A stretch of DNA of 64,000 nt from Pengzhenrongella sp031582905 (lineage in GTDB: Bacteria > Actinomycetota > Actinomycetes > Actinomycetales > Cellulomonadaceae), in the NCBI RefSeq assembly GCF_031582905.1, contig NZ_CP133990.1, forward strand, positions 3,224,001-3,288,000. Direction: 5' to 3'. The translations under genes were made by a program, and so were the position numbers. Below the pieces are notes generated by a model that did not search any database, was not told the origin of the DNA, and was given only the letters and a program-made list of their open reading frames with translations. Below, piece by piece: positions 26,337 to 34,756 of the stretch (its first letter is position 1; every line of letters starts with the position of its first letter).

Positions 26337-26943
26337 ATGGACCTCATCGCACCCATGCTGGCAACGCCCAGCAGTAGCGCCAGCAACCGGCGTCCCATCG
26401 CCATCGGCGACGTGTGTGGTCGGCCTGACTGGCTGGCACAAGAGAAGGTCGACGGCATCCGTGCCCGGCTCTATTCGCAGGACGGCAAGGTCCGCCTGGT
26501 CAGCCGCAGCGGCCGGAACATGGCCGCGTGGTTCCCCGAGGTCGAGGGGCTACGACGGCTGCCGAACATGGTGCTGGACGGTGGACTGATGGCCCGTGAC
26601 GGGGTGTCCAGCACGGTCGCCACCCGAGAGAAGCAGATCCGGAACGGCGCACGCCGACGCCAACCCGTGCTACTTCGTGGCGTTCGACGCCTTGCAGGTG
26701 GGCGATGAGTCGCTGCTGCGACGTCGCCTGGACGCCCGGCTCCTGGTCATGGCTGACCTGGTGAGCGGGCGCAAGAACCTCCGACCGGTACGTCAGAGCG
26801 ACGACGAGCACCGCCCGGCAGCGGCTCGAGCCGCTGCCCCAAAATCTTCAGGCCGAGCTCGTCCAGCTTGGCTGAACGGGGTCAGGTCGGGCGCAGCGAA
26901 GGTTGCGTCAAGCACGCAGAGGTTCTCCGGATGGCTGGCGTAG
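26337..26943 (+). pseudogene. ATP-dependent DNA ligase fragment, frameshifted and truncated
   Basis: Starts MDLIAPMLATPSSSASNRRP after a GAGAGGAGGAGG ribosome-binding site. The nucleotidyltransferase motif I is present (AQEKVDGIRARLY, Lys for adenylation), followed by SRSGRNMAAWFPEVEGLRRL and LDGGLMARDG, where the motif Glu is Gly. A frame change near 26640 leads to NPCYFVAFDALQVGDESLL (motif III-like). The remaining motifs IV and V and the OB domain are absent. About 130 recognisable residues remain of a normal 300 or more. It cannot be an active ligase. Confidence 0.78.
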
Positions 26944-26944
26944 G

Positions 26945-27296
26945 TACCTCCATCCTCGGGAGACCTCGACCCCTACCCGGCCACCGACGCGCTGACCCCT
27001 GCTACACCGTCAACTGCGAAGTGCCCGAAAGTTCGCGCATGAGCGCGGTCGGGCACCGGTGAGCTCGCTGCCTCGGGCGCGATCACCGGCGCGCGCGCCG
27101 CCAGGCCGGTGGGACAGAGCCGCTTGAAGCAGGTGGCGGCGTGCGGCGGCCCTCCCAGGCGGCGTCGTACGGATGCACTCGCAGACTCCAACGATGCTGG
27201 GAACCGCTGACCACATGCTGACCACGAGCCGGACATTTCGGACTACAGCAGTCACCCACGTTGCACCGACCAGCGCCGTGACCTGGACAAACACAC
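26945..27296. other. right end of element, no gene seen
   Basis: No supported gene. It contains a tandem GCTGACCAC pair (27205-27224) and a GCCGTGACCTG...AAACAC box (27275-27294) that match boxes at the left end and may be integrase arm sites. Confidence 0.5.
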
Positions 27297-27340
27297 TGTG
27301 CGCCTGGGCAGATTCGAACTGCCGACACCCGCTTTAGGAG
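27278..27340. repeat. attR within tRNA-Arg(CCT)
   Basis: Right copy of the att repeat: 27297-27340 is identical to 12574-12617, with a further 19 bp (27278-27296) matching 12555-12573 at 16 positions. The core covers the T-arm, variable loop and the 3' part of the anticodon arm of the intact tRNA. Confidence 0.92.
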
Positions 27341-27371
27341 AGCGGTGCTCTATCCCCTGAGCTACAGGCGC
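27299..27371 (-). tRNA. tRNA-Arg (CCT anticodon)
   Basis: A complete 73-nt cloverleaf. Acceptor GCGCCTG pairs with CAGGCGC; the D-arm is GCTC/GAGC; the anticodon stem CCGCT/AGCGG encloses loop CTCCTAA (anticodon CCT); the T-arm GGCAG-TTCGAAT-CTGCC and discriminator A are present. CCA is not encoded. Its 3' end faces the mobile element and is the integration site. Confidence 0.97.
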
Positions 27372-27526
27372 TCGCCCGGTCGGCCACCGACCGGCCGGAC
27401 TCGCGAGCTCGGCTGCCGCCGCAGCGACGCCCACCGAGCCGCACCCAGGGTACCGGCGGCCGGGGACAGCCACTCCCCCGGCGCTCCCTGGTCACGTCCG
27501 GCCTCCTGGCAACCCCGGACGTACGA

Positions 27527-27556
27527 ACGGGCCGGCGGATGACTCCACCGGCCCGT
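27527..27556 (-). terminator. hairpin terminator after the CAP-domain gene
   Basis: A 9-bp perfect inverted repeat (ACGGGCCGG at 27527-27535, CCGGCCCGT at 27548-27556) with a 12-nt loop, about 20 bp beyond the stop of the minus-strand gene that ends at 27576. Confidence 0.65.
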
Positions 27557-27575
27557 CCGTGCCACACCCGAGCGA

Positions 27576-28739
27576 TCAACTGAAGTTGACCGCTCCGTAC
27601 AGCTTGCCGTTGAGCGACACGGCGCCGACCTGCATCGACGACTTGTCCGTTCGCAGCATCCACGCGTTGTGCGCCGGGGAGTTCGCCCACGCGCGCACCA
27701 GCGACGACGCGCTGGCCGGCAGCACGTAGCCGACGATCTTGTCCGACCCGCCGTGCCAGATGGAGCCGGCCTGCGCCATCGCGCCGGCGTGCGCGACGAG
27801 CGTGCCCGACCGGGAGATGCTCATCGCCGGCAGACCCTGCGACGCGCGGTACGCGTTGATCGCCTCACCGAGCGCACCGGCGCTGAACTCCGGGACGCTG
27901 CTCGCGGCGGCAGCAGCCGGAGCCGGGGCGGCCGCGGCCGGGGAGGCAGCGCGCGCCTTCGGGGCCGCTGCACGCGCCGGAGCCGGCGCCGCCGCCGTCG
28001 AGCCCGTGCGCGTGGAGCGGGCCGAGACCTGCGGCGCGCGGGCAGCTGCAGCGGCGGCCGCGCGGGCCTGCGCCGCCTGCGCAGCGGCCTGGGCCTCCGC
28101 GGCGATGCGGGCGTTCTCGGCCGCCTGCCAGGCCGCCTGGCTCTCGCCGACGGCGGTCTGCGGAGCGCCCAGTGCCGCGAGCGCCGTCGTCACGGCGTGC
28201 ACGGACGGCAGCCGCTCGGACCGCACGACGGCGGTCGCTGCGTCGATCGCGCCCTGCAGGGCAGCGCGGGCCTCCGCGGTGGCCTGCGGCGCCGCGGCCA
28301 GCGCGGCGGTCGCGGCGGCGATCGGTGCGTCGGCGGACGCGACCGCTGCCTCACGGTCGGCCAGCCGACGCTCCGCCTCCGCCTGCGCCACCGCACGGTC
28401 CGCCTGCCACAGGAAGTCACGATCGGCCGCGGCGGCCGCCTCGACGGCGACGACGCGCTCCCGCACGGCCTCCGCGCGCTGGGCCCGCTCGCTGACGGTC
28501 ACCGCGACCGACGTCGCCCCGACACCCAGGGCGAGCACGGCCGTCACGGCGGCGGCCAGCACGGCCGGACGGCGCGAGGACGCCTCACGCGGCCCAGCCG
28601 GCACGGGCGGCACCGGTGGCAGGACCGACGGGGCGCCGTCGGCGGACTCCCGCGGGGCGGTGCGCTGGGTCGGGACCGACGGCATCCGCACGTCACGGGT
28701 GGGGGCTTCGGTCACGCGGTCGTCCTGCAGGAGCGCCAT
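27576..28739 (-). CDS. membrane-anchored CAP/SCP-like domain protein
   Basis: A 387-residue protein: a disordered Pro/Arg cytoplasmic head (1-55), one transmembrane helix (about 57-80, PAVLAAAVTAVLALGVGATS), then a long Ala/Glu/Arg-rich segment likely to be a coiled coil (about 84-230) and an Ala/Pro linker. The C-terminal CAP-like domain reads ALGEAINAYRASQGLPAMSI, MAQAGSIWHGG, ANSPAHNAWML and GKLYGAVNFS. Extracellular CAP domains bind small ligands or the cell wall, and several catalytic residues of the animal family are not needed in bacteria. ATG 28739 (MALLQDDRV) was chosen because the open frame further upstream is not protein-like. Confidence 0.8.
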   Translation of the reverse strand: MALLQDDRVTEAPTRDVRMPSVPTQRTAPRESADGAPSVLPPVPPVPAGPREASSRRPAVLAAAVTAVLALGVGATSVAVTVSERAQRAEAVRERVVAVEAAAAADRDFLWQADRAVAQAEAERRLADREAAVASADAPIAAATAALAAAPQATAEARAALQGAIDAATAVVRSERLPSVHAVTTALAALGAPQTAVGESQAAWQAAENARIAAEAQAAAQAAQARAAAAAAARAPQVSARSTRTGSTAAAPAPARAAAPKARAASPAAAAPAPAAAAASSVPEFSAGALGEAINAYRASQGLPAMSISRSGTLVAHAGAMAQAGSIWHGGSDKIVGYVLPASASSLVRAWANSPAHNAWMLRTDKSSMQVGAVSLNGKLYGAVNFS

Positions 28740-29030
28740 GGTCGTCCTTGTCTGTCGCGGGTACGCGGCGGAGGTTCGGGTTGCCGTCTGCGGTTCTGAT
28801 CGACACCCGGTCGGGCGACTTGAGCGCAATGTCGGGATGCTGCCGTTCCGTTCGAAGATAACGGATCCATAACGGGCGACAGCACCCGGACCGTGGCAGG
28901 GCTTCGTCACAGCGGCGTCAGCCCGCGCCTTCCGCGCCGACGTCGCGCCGCCGGCGGGTCCGACGGCCGCGCCGGTGGTCCGACGCCGGCGCCGGCGCCG
29001 GCGTCGGTGGTGCGTGGCAGGATCGCGGCA

Positions 29031-29520
29031 TGAGCACCGACATCGACGGTCAGCCGGCCTCCGGCTCCCCGCGCCGGGGCCGTCCGGCGTCGTCGCCGCG
29101 GTCGCGCCGACGGAGCTGTGGGTCGAGCGCACCGGGACCCGCACCTACACCGGCCGCAGCTCCCGGGGAGCCGAGGTGAGCATCGGCCCGGCCGAGGCCG
29201 GCGCCGTGTTCACACCGGGCGAGCTGCTGAAGATCGCGCTCGCCGGGTGCACCGGCATGACGTCCGACTTCGCGCTCAGCCGACGCCTCGGTGCCGACGT
29301 CTCGGTGGTCGTGCGCGTCTCGAGCGACTCCCACCCCGAGGACGACCGGTACACCGACCTGCACGAGGAGCTCGTCGTCGACCTGTCCGGCCTGGACGAC
29401 GCCGCGCGAACCCGCCTGCTCACCGTCGTCCGGCGCGCCGTCGAGGAGCACTGCACGATCGCCAACACGCTGACCCACGGCGCCGGCGTCCACCTGACCG
29501 TCGTCGAGGAGACCCCCTGA
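29031..29520 (+). CDS. OsmC family protein (frameshifted near start)
   Basis: OsmC/Ohr-type proteins are cysteine peroxidases that detoxify organic hydroperoxides. The body reads PTELWVERTGTRTYTGRSSR, GAVFTPGELLKIALAGCTGM (with the first active-site Cys), and AVEEHCTIANTLTHG (second Cys), so both catalytic cysteines are present. The natural start is ATG 29031 (MSTDIDGQPASGS), but it is out of frame with the body. One missing C in the CCCC run near 29070 would join them. The stop shares one base with the next start, so it is co-translated with the membrane protein. Confidence 0.82.
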
Positions 29521-30335
29521 TGCCCATCCTGCGCCGCATCCGCCCGGACGAGCGCCCCGCGCTGCCGGCCGAGCCCGCCGACGACGCCGCCCGTGGCCCG
29601 CACCTGAGCCGACGCTCGCCGCTGGACGCGGTGCTGGACAAGGCCGTCACCGTCCCGTCCGGCGCGATCCACAACCACGTCCAGACGCTGCGCCGGCGCA
29701 ACCCGCACGCCTCGCCCGCGCAGATCATCACGCTGCTCGAGAAGGAGTACCTGCGGGTCGTCTCGGCCAGCGGCGGAGCGGTGGGCGCCGCGGCGGCCGT
29801 CCCGGCGGGTGGCACCGGGGTGGCGATCACCCTCACCGCCGGCGACGTCGCCGCCTTCTTCGCCGCCTCGTCCGCGTTCTCCCTCGCGGTCGCGAGCGTC
29901 CACGGCATCGAGGTCGAGGACGCGGCCCGCCGCCGGGCGCTGCTGCTCACCACGGTGCTCGGGGAGGACGGCGCGACCGAGCTGCAGCACGCGGTCCAGA
30001 CCGGCAACGCGGCGGCGGCTCGCACCCTGCTGACCCGCATGCCGACCACCACGATCAACGCGGTCAACGGCACCCTCACCCGCCGCCTGCTGCGTCGGCA
30101 CGTCGCCAAGCGCAGCGCCCTCGTGTTCGGCCGGCTCGCACCCTTCGGCATCGGCGCGTGGATCGGCGTCAAGGGCGCCCGCTCGCTGGGCCGCACGGTG
30201 ATCGACGGCGCCCACGCGACCTTCGGCCCGCCGCCGCGCGAGTTCGCGCGCGTCGTCGAGGTCGTCGAGACCGGCGGCACCCGGCGGATGGTCGAGGCGG
30301 CGGATCGCACCGCCGAGGTCACGCCGGAGAGCTGA
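29520..30335 (+). CDS. hypothetical membrane-associated protein (EcsC-like layout)
   Basis: A 271-residue protein whose ATG overlaps the OsmC stop by one base. The central region (residues about 85-125, GGAVGAAAAVPAGGTGVAIT and DVAAFFAASSAFSLAVASVH) is hydrophobic and reminiscent of EcsC-family proteins, which also carry the EDAARRRALLLTTVLGEDG type of helix after it. A second weakly hydrophobic stretch near residue 205 includes FGRLAPFGIGAWIGVKGARS. Function unknown. The coupling to OsmC is worth noting but does not define a role. Confidence 0.65.
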   Translation: MPILRRIRPDERPALPAEPADDAARGPHLSRRSPLDAVLDKAVTVPSGAIHNHVQTLRRRNPHASPAQIITLLEKEYLRVVSASGGAVGAAAAVPAGGTGVAITLTAGDVAAFFAASSAFSLAVASVHGIEVEDAARRRALLLTTVLGEDGATELQHAVQTGNAAAARTLLTRMPTTTINAVNGTLTRRLLRRHVAKRSALVFGRLAPFGIGAWIGVKGARSLGRTVIDGAHATFGPPPREFARVVEVVETGGTRRMVEAADRTAEVTPES

Positions 30336-30430
30336 CCGCGCCCACCCCACGGGCGGCAGGAACCCGCCTCGCGCCCGCCCCGCGCGCGGCACCAACCCGC
30401 CACCGGCCCGCCACGGGCCCGGACGCACCG

Positions 30431-30465
30431 ACGGCCGCCCATCCCCTCGGGGGACGGGCGGCCGT
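30431..30465. terminator. bidirectional hairpin between convergent genes
   Basis: Inverted repeat ACGGCCGCCC (30431-30440) with GGGCGGCCGT (30456-30465), loop ATCCCCTCGGGGGAC, itself partly self-complementary. It lies between the ends of the gene stopping at 30335 and the aldo/keto reductase ending at 30480. Confidence 0.8.
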
Positions 30466-30479
30466 CGTCGTCGGCGCGA

Positions 30480-31468
30480 CTACCAGCGGTCGTGCACGTG
30501 CGGGCGGATCGCCTCGTCGTAGATCTCGCGCAGCCCCTCGGCCGTCGCGTCGTCGATCGGCGCCAGGGCGGCGGCCCCGGCGTTGGCGCGGGCCTGCTCG
30601 GCGTTGCGCGCCCCGGGGATCACGGTGCTGACGCCCGGCTGGTCCACGAGCCACCGCAGCGCGAGCTGTGCGGTCGTGGCGCCGTCGGGCGTGAACCGCG
30701 CGACCCGCTGCGCCGCCTCGACACCGACGTCGAACGGCACCCCGGCGAACGTCTCGCCGACGTCGAACGCCTCGCCGTTGCGGTTGTACGTGCGGTGGTC
30801 GGACGCCGCGAACTCGGTGTCCTTGTCGTACTTGCCCGACAGCAGCCCGCTGGCCAGCGGCACGCGCGCGATGATGCCGACGCCGGCCTCCTGCGCGGCG
30901 GGCAGCACCCGCTCGAGCGGCTTGCGGCGGAAGATGTTGACGATGATCTGGATGCTCGCGACGTGCGGCCGCGCGATCGCGGTCAGCGCCTCCTCGACCG
31001 TCTCGACCGAGACGCCGTAGGCCGCGACACGGCCCTCCTCGACGAGCGTATCCAGCGCGTCGTACACCGCGTCGCGGGAGAAGACCTCGGTCGGCGGGCA
31101 GTGCAGCTGCACGAGGTCGAGCGTGTCCACGCCCAGGTTGGTGCGCGAGCGGTCCGTCCACCCCGGAAGGCGTCGAGCGTGTAGGCGTCCGGCACGTGGG
31201 GGTTGGAGCGGCGACCCATCTTGGTGGCCACCGTCAGCTCCGCACCCGCGGACCGCTCGGCGAGGAACCGCCCGATGAGCTTCTCGCTGCGCCCGTCGCC
31301 GTACACGTCCGCGGTGTCGAGGAACGTCACCCCGGCACCGACCGCGGCGTCGAGCACCGCGAGCGCGTCGTCCTCGACGACCTCGCCCCAGTCGCCGCCC
31401 AGCTGCCAGCACCCCAGCCCGATGACGCTGACCGAGCGTCCCGTCCGTCCCAGAACCCGTGTCTCCAT
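30480..31468 (-). CDS. aldo/keto reductase (frameshifted)
   Basis: An NAD(P)H-dependent TIM-barrel reductase. Visible: METRVLGRTGRSVSVIGLGC at the start; FLDTADVYGDGRSEKLIGR with the catalytic Asp and Tyr; ATKMGRRSNPHVPDAYTLDA with the catalytic Lys. After the frame change come LGVDTLDLVQLHCPPTEVFS with the active-site His and WLVDQPGVSTVIPGARNAEQ for cofactor binding. About 330 residues, standard. The frames switch near 31160, where one missing G in a GGGG run is enough to explain the break. It diverges from the MmcQ gene at 31532. Confidence 0.88.
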
Positions 31469-31531
31469 GGGCGGGGACGCTACCGTGACGGGCGGACCCC
31501 CGCTCGAGGCAGGCGAGAGCCAGGAGGCGCC

Positions 31532-32023
31532 GTGGCGCACCCGCGGATGTACGACGACGCCGACCCGGCCCTCACGCGACTGCGTCCCCTGGCGCTCGCG
31601 TTCCCGGAGGCGGTCGAGGTCGAGGCGTGGGGCCGCCCGACGTTCCGCGCCGGCCGCAAGATCTTCGCCGTGTACGGCGTCACGGACGACTTCCCGCAGG
31701 CCCTGGTGTTCAAGCCCGATCCGGACGAGCGGCCCGCGCTCGTCGGGGACGCGCGGTTCTTCGCGCCGCCCTACTTCGGTCCCGGTGGCTGGCTCGCGCT
31801 CGACCTCGCCGTGCACGACGCCGACTGGGACGAGGTCCGCGAGCTCCTCGACTCCTCCTACCGGCAGGTCGCGCTGGTGCGGATGGTGCGCGCGCTCGAC
31901 GCCGCGTCCGCCGACGGCGCCGCGTCCCCCGTGCCCGACGACGCCGCGCCGCCCGCGGCGCCGTCCACTCCCACGACCACCCCCTCGACCACCGCACCGC
32001 ACCCTGCCCAGGAGCCCTCATGA
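31532..32023 (+). CDS. MmcQ/YjbR family DNA-binding-like protein
   Basis: A 163-residue protein of the CyaY-like MmcQ/YjbR fold: PLALAFPEAVEVEAWGRPTF, GRKIFAVYGV, PQALVFKPDPDERPALV, then YFGPGGWLALDLAVHDADWD and SYRQVALVRMVRAL. Function is unproven; the fold is annotated as DNA-binding by analogy. The start is GTG 31532 with an AGGAGG box 6 nt upstream. A Pro/Thr-rich tail (residues about 130-163) is an unusual extension. Its TGA overlaps the ATG of the SRPBCC gene by 3 bp, so they form a two-gene unit. Confidence 0.82.
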   Translation: MAHPRMYDDADPALTRLRPLALAFPEAVEVEAWGRPTFRAGRKIFAVYGVTDDFPQALVFKPDPDERPALVGDARFFAPPYFGPGGWLALDLAVHDADWDEVRELLDSSYRQVALVRMVRALDAASADGAASPVPDDAAPPAAPSTPTTTPSTTAPHPAQEPS

Positions 32024-32492
32024 CCTCGACCGTCGCCGTGACCCGCGTAATCCCGCTGCCGCTGACCGAGGCGTGGGAGCTCGTCGTCGACCCCCGCCAC
32101 CACGCTCGGTGGATCCCGCTCACCCGGATCTCCGTCGACGGCCTGCCCGTCGGCGTCGGGTCGCAGGTCCGGGCGGTCTCCGGGCCGTTCACCGACCGCG
32201 GCGTGCCCGGGCTGCTGGACACGATGCGCGTGGACGTCTTCGACCCGCCCACCCTGGCCACCCCGGCGAGGCGCAGTTCACCAAGCTCGGCCCGGTGCTG
32301 CTCGGCTCGGCCGGCATCTACGCCGCCGGGGTCGACGACGGCCGCACCGCGGTCACCTGGACCGAGACGGTGCACCTCGCCGGCCCGCTGCCGCGGGCGC
32401 TGACGGCCGCCGTGATCGCGCCGGTCATGCACCTCATGCTGCGGTTCGCGCTGTACCGGGTCGGCCGTGACGCCGCCCGCAGGCGGCTCTGA
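32020..32492 (+). CDS. SRPBCC (polyketide cyclase/START-like) family protein (frameshifted)
   Basis: A helix-grip ligand-binding protein of about 157 residues. It starts MTSTVAVTRVIPLPLTEAWE, followed by VVDPRHHARWIPLTRISVDG and GSQVRAVSGPFTDRG. After a frame change near 32258 it continues EAQFTKLGPVLLGSAGIYAA, VTWTETVHLAGPLPRAL and APVMHLMLRFALYRVGRDA, the typical long C-terminal helix. One extra C in the CCCC run restores a single frame. ATG 32020 overlaps the upstream stop, indicating coupling. The ligand is unknown. Confidence 0.8.
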
Positions 32493-32498
32493 GGGCGA

Positions 32499-32558
32499 CG
32501 CAACGGATCGTCGCGCCCCGGCACTAAGGCGCAACGATCCGACGCCGAGGACGCAACG
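32499..32558. promoter_or_regulatory. phased GCAACG repeats and inverted repeat upstream of ddaH
   Basis: Three GCAACG boxes start at 32500, 32531 and 32553, spaced 31 and 22 bp, close to three and two helical turns. Two of them lie in or beside a 14-bp imperfect inverted repeat (32504-32517 and 32528-32541; arm CGGATCG...CGCC). This sits 94 bp before the ddaH start. It could be an Lrp-family operator, a terminator for the SRPBCC gene, or both. Confidence 0.45.
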
Positions 32559-32651
32559 ACGCGACGGGTCGTGCCGCCCATGCCGTCCCTACGCTGGGGG
32601 AGCCTGCGACGACGCGGCGCCGTACCTGCCCGCAGCACCTCGGAGGACCCC

Positions 32652-33475
32652 ATGCCCGTCGCCACCCCGCGTCACTACCTCATGTGCGAGCCCGTGCACT
32701 ACACGGTCAGCTACGAGATCAACCCGTGGATGGACGTCACCCGGTCGACCGACAGCGAGCTCGCCGTCCGCCAGTGGCGCGTGCTGCGGGACACCTTCGT
32801 CGCGCTCGGGCACACGGTCGACACGATCGACCCGGTCCGCGGCCTGCCGGACATGGTCTACGCCGCGAACGGGGCGACCGTCGTCGACGGCGTCGTGTAC
32901 TCGGCGAAGTTTCGCTACCCCGAGCGCGCCGCGGAGGGCCCCGCGTACCAGAAGTGGTTCGCGGACCGCGGGTACGTCACGCACACCGCCGCCGAGACCA
33001 ACGAGGGCGAGGGCGACCTGCTCACCGTGGGCGACGTCATCCTCGCCGGCAGCGGCTTCCGGACCGACCCGGCCTCGCACGCCGAGGCGCAGGAGCTGTT
33101 CGGCCGACCGGTGATCTCCCTCGAGCTCGTCGACCCGCACTACTACCACCTCGACACCGCCCTGACCGTCCTCTCGAGCGACCCCGCGCACCCGCTCGTC
33201 GCGTACTACCCGCCGGCGTTCTCGACCGGGTCCCGCGCGGTGCTCGAGCGGATGTACCCCGACGCCGTCATCGCGACCGAGCGGGACGCCGTCGCCCTCG
33301 GCCTCAACGCGGTGAGCGACGGACGGCACGTCGTCGTCGCCCCCGGTGCGGTGGACCTCGCGGCGGCGCTGCGCGAGCGCGGCTTCGAGCCGATCCCGGT
33401 CGACACCAGCGAGCTGCTCAAGGGTGGCGGTGGCGCGAAGTGCTGCACCCTGGAGGTCCGCGGGGGCCGCGGTGA
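32652..33475 (+). CDS. ddaH: dimethylargininase / citrulline-type amidinohydrolase
   Basis: A pentein-fold hydrolase that cleaves methylated arginine or related guanidines to citrulline. Visible features: HYLMCEPVHYTVSYEINPWM, DMVYAANGATVVDGVVYSAKF (substrate Asp region), HYYHLDTALTVL with the catalytic His, and GGGGAKCCTLEVRG with the catalytic Cys near the C-terminus. ATG 32652 has GGAGG 7 nt upstream. As written, the frame runs on to 33557. Adding one G to the GGGGG run at about 33461 gives the natural stop at 33473-33475, overlapping the GTG of the next gene. The ctlX group (citrulline hydrolase-like) is an alternative name. Confidence 0.85.
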
Positions 33476-34677
33476 CCGTCGCACCGATCGCGAGCACCGC
33501 GCCCGGCCACCTCGCGCACAACTACCATCCGCTGCCGGTCACGCTCAGCGGCGGTGAGGGCGCGTGGGTGCACGACGCCGCCGGTCGGGAGTACCTCGAC
33601 CTGCTCGCCGGGTACTCGGCGCTGAACTTCGGGCACCGTCACCCGGCGCTGGTCGCGGCGGCGCAGGCCCAGCTCGACCGGCTGACGCTCACGTCCCGCG
33701 CGTTCGACCACGACCTCCTGCACCCCTTCGCCGACCGCCTCGCCGCCCTCACCGGCACGCAGATGGTGCTGCCGATGAACACCGGCGCGGAGGCGGTGGA
33801 GACCGCGATCAAGGCGGTGCGGAAGTGGGGCTACGAGGCTTGCGGTGTGAAGGCGGGGAGCGCCTCCATCGTCGTCGCCGACGGCAACTTCCACGGCCGC
33901 ACCACGACCATCGTGTCGTTCTCCACCGACCCCGACGCCCGGCGCGGCTTCGGGCCGTACACGCCCGGCTTCCGGACCGTGCCGTTCGGCGACGCGGCCG
34001 CGCTGGCCGCGGCGATCGACGACACCACGGTCGCGGTGCTGCTCGAGCCGATCCAGGGCGAGTCCGGCGTCGTCGTGCCGCCCGACGACTACCTGCCCGC
34101 CGTCCGCGCGGCGTGCGACGACACCGGGGTGCTGCTCGTCGCCGACGAGATCCAGTCCGGCCTCGGGCGCACCGGCACGACACTGGCGTGCGAGCTGTGG
34201 GGCGTCGTTCCCGACCTCGTGCTGCTCGGGAAAGCACTCGGCGGCGGGATCCTGCCGGTGTCGGCGGTCGTCGGGCGCGCGGACGTGCTCGGTGTGCTGA
34301 CGCCGGGCACGCACGGCTCGACGTTCGGCGGCAACCCGCTGGCGTGCGCCGTCGGGCTCGCCGTCGTCGGGCTCTTGGAGACCGGCGAGCACCAGGCCTG
34401 CGCCCGGACGCTCGGCGCGCACCTGCAGTCCCGGCTCGCTGCGCTCGTGGACGAGGGGCTGCTGGCCGGCCACCGCGGCGTCGGCCTGTGGGCCGGGATC
34501 GACGTCGATCCCGCATGGGGCACCGGGCGCGACCTGTGCGAACGACTGCTCGAGCGGCGCGTGCTCGCGAAGGACACCCACGGGTCGACCATCCGCCTCG
34601 CGCCGCCGCTGACCATCGCACCCGACGACCTCGACTGGGGCCTCGACCAGCTCACCGCGACCCTGCGCGCCCGCTGA
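33472..34677 (+). CDS. rocD: ornithine aminotransferase
   Basis: A class III PLP transaminase converting ornithine to glutamate-5-semialdehyde. Diagnostic sequence: AHNYHPLPVTLSGGEGAWVH, LDLLAGYSALNFGHRHP, NTGAEAVETAIKAVRKWGYE, FHGRTTTIVSFSTDPDARRG, EPIQGESGVVVPPDDYL, DEIQSGLGRTG (PLP-ring Asp) and LLGKALGGGILPVSAVV with the Schiff-base Lys. 401 residues, standard. GTG 33472 overlaps the probable ddaH stop. With the Lrp regulator downstream this forms an arginine/ornithine catabolic unit feeding glutamate and proline metabolism. Confidence 0.92.
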   Translation: MTVAPIASTAPGHLAHNYHPLPVTLSGGEGAWVHDAAGREYLDLLAGYSALNFGHRHPALVAAAQAQLDRLTLTSRAFDHDLLHPFADRLAALTGTQMVLPMNTGAEAVETAIKAVRKWGYEACGVKAGSASIVVADGNFHGRTTTIVSFSTDPDARRGFGPYTPGFRTVPFGDAAALAAAIDDTTVAVLLEPIQGESGVVVPPDDYLPAVRAACDDTGVLLVADEIQSGLGRTGTTLACELWGVVPDLVLLGKALGGGILPVSAVVGRADVLGVLTPGTHGSTFGGNPLACAVGLAVVGLLETGEHQACARTLGAHLQSRLAALVDEGLLAGHRGVGLWAGIDVDPAWGTGRDLCERLLERRVLAKDTHGSTIRLAPPLTIAPDDLDWGLDQLTATLRAR

Positions 34678-34756
34678 GCCGGATCCGGATCCGCGGCCTG
34701 CCCACCCGCTCGGGCGGCGGACCACGGTGGCACCGTGTGTGCGGGAGCATGGGCGG

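Larger units (their letters stand above)
12574..27340. mobile_element. integrative and mobilizable element in tRNA-Arg(CCT)
   Basis: About 14.7 kb bounded by the 44-bp tRNA-derived direct repeat. It contains excisionase and tyrosine integrase genes (19743-21061), a MobF relaxase-helicase (16710-19620), three insertion-sequence elements or remnants, and cargo of several GC contents. The intact tRNA lies at the right end and the orphan 3' half at the left, as expected for a tyrosine integrase using a tRNA 3' end. There is no TraB/FtsK-like translocase and no type IV secretion gene, so it could transfer only with help. The integrase lies 6.2 kb from the nearer att site instead of beside it. That spacing, and the decayed material between, suggest accretion of cargo on the right arm. 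Confidence 0.88.

Noticed and set aside
27010..27328. Possible integrase C-terminal remnant near attR
   Set aside because: The GCTGACCAC repeats gave an open frame ending near the tRNA, but no catalytic motif is present. Arm-type binding sites explain the repeats better.
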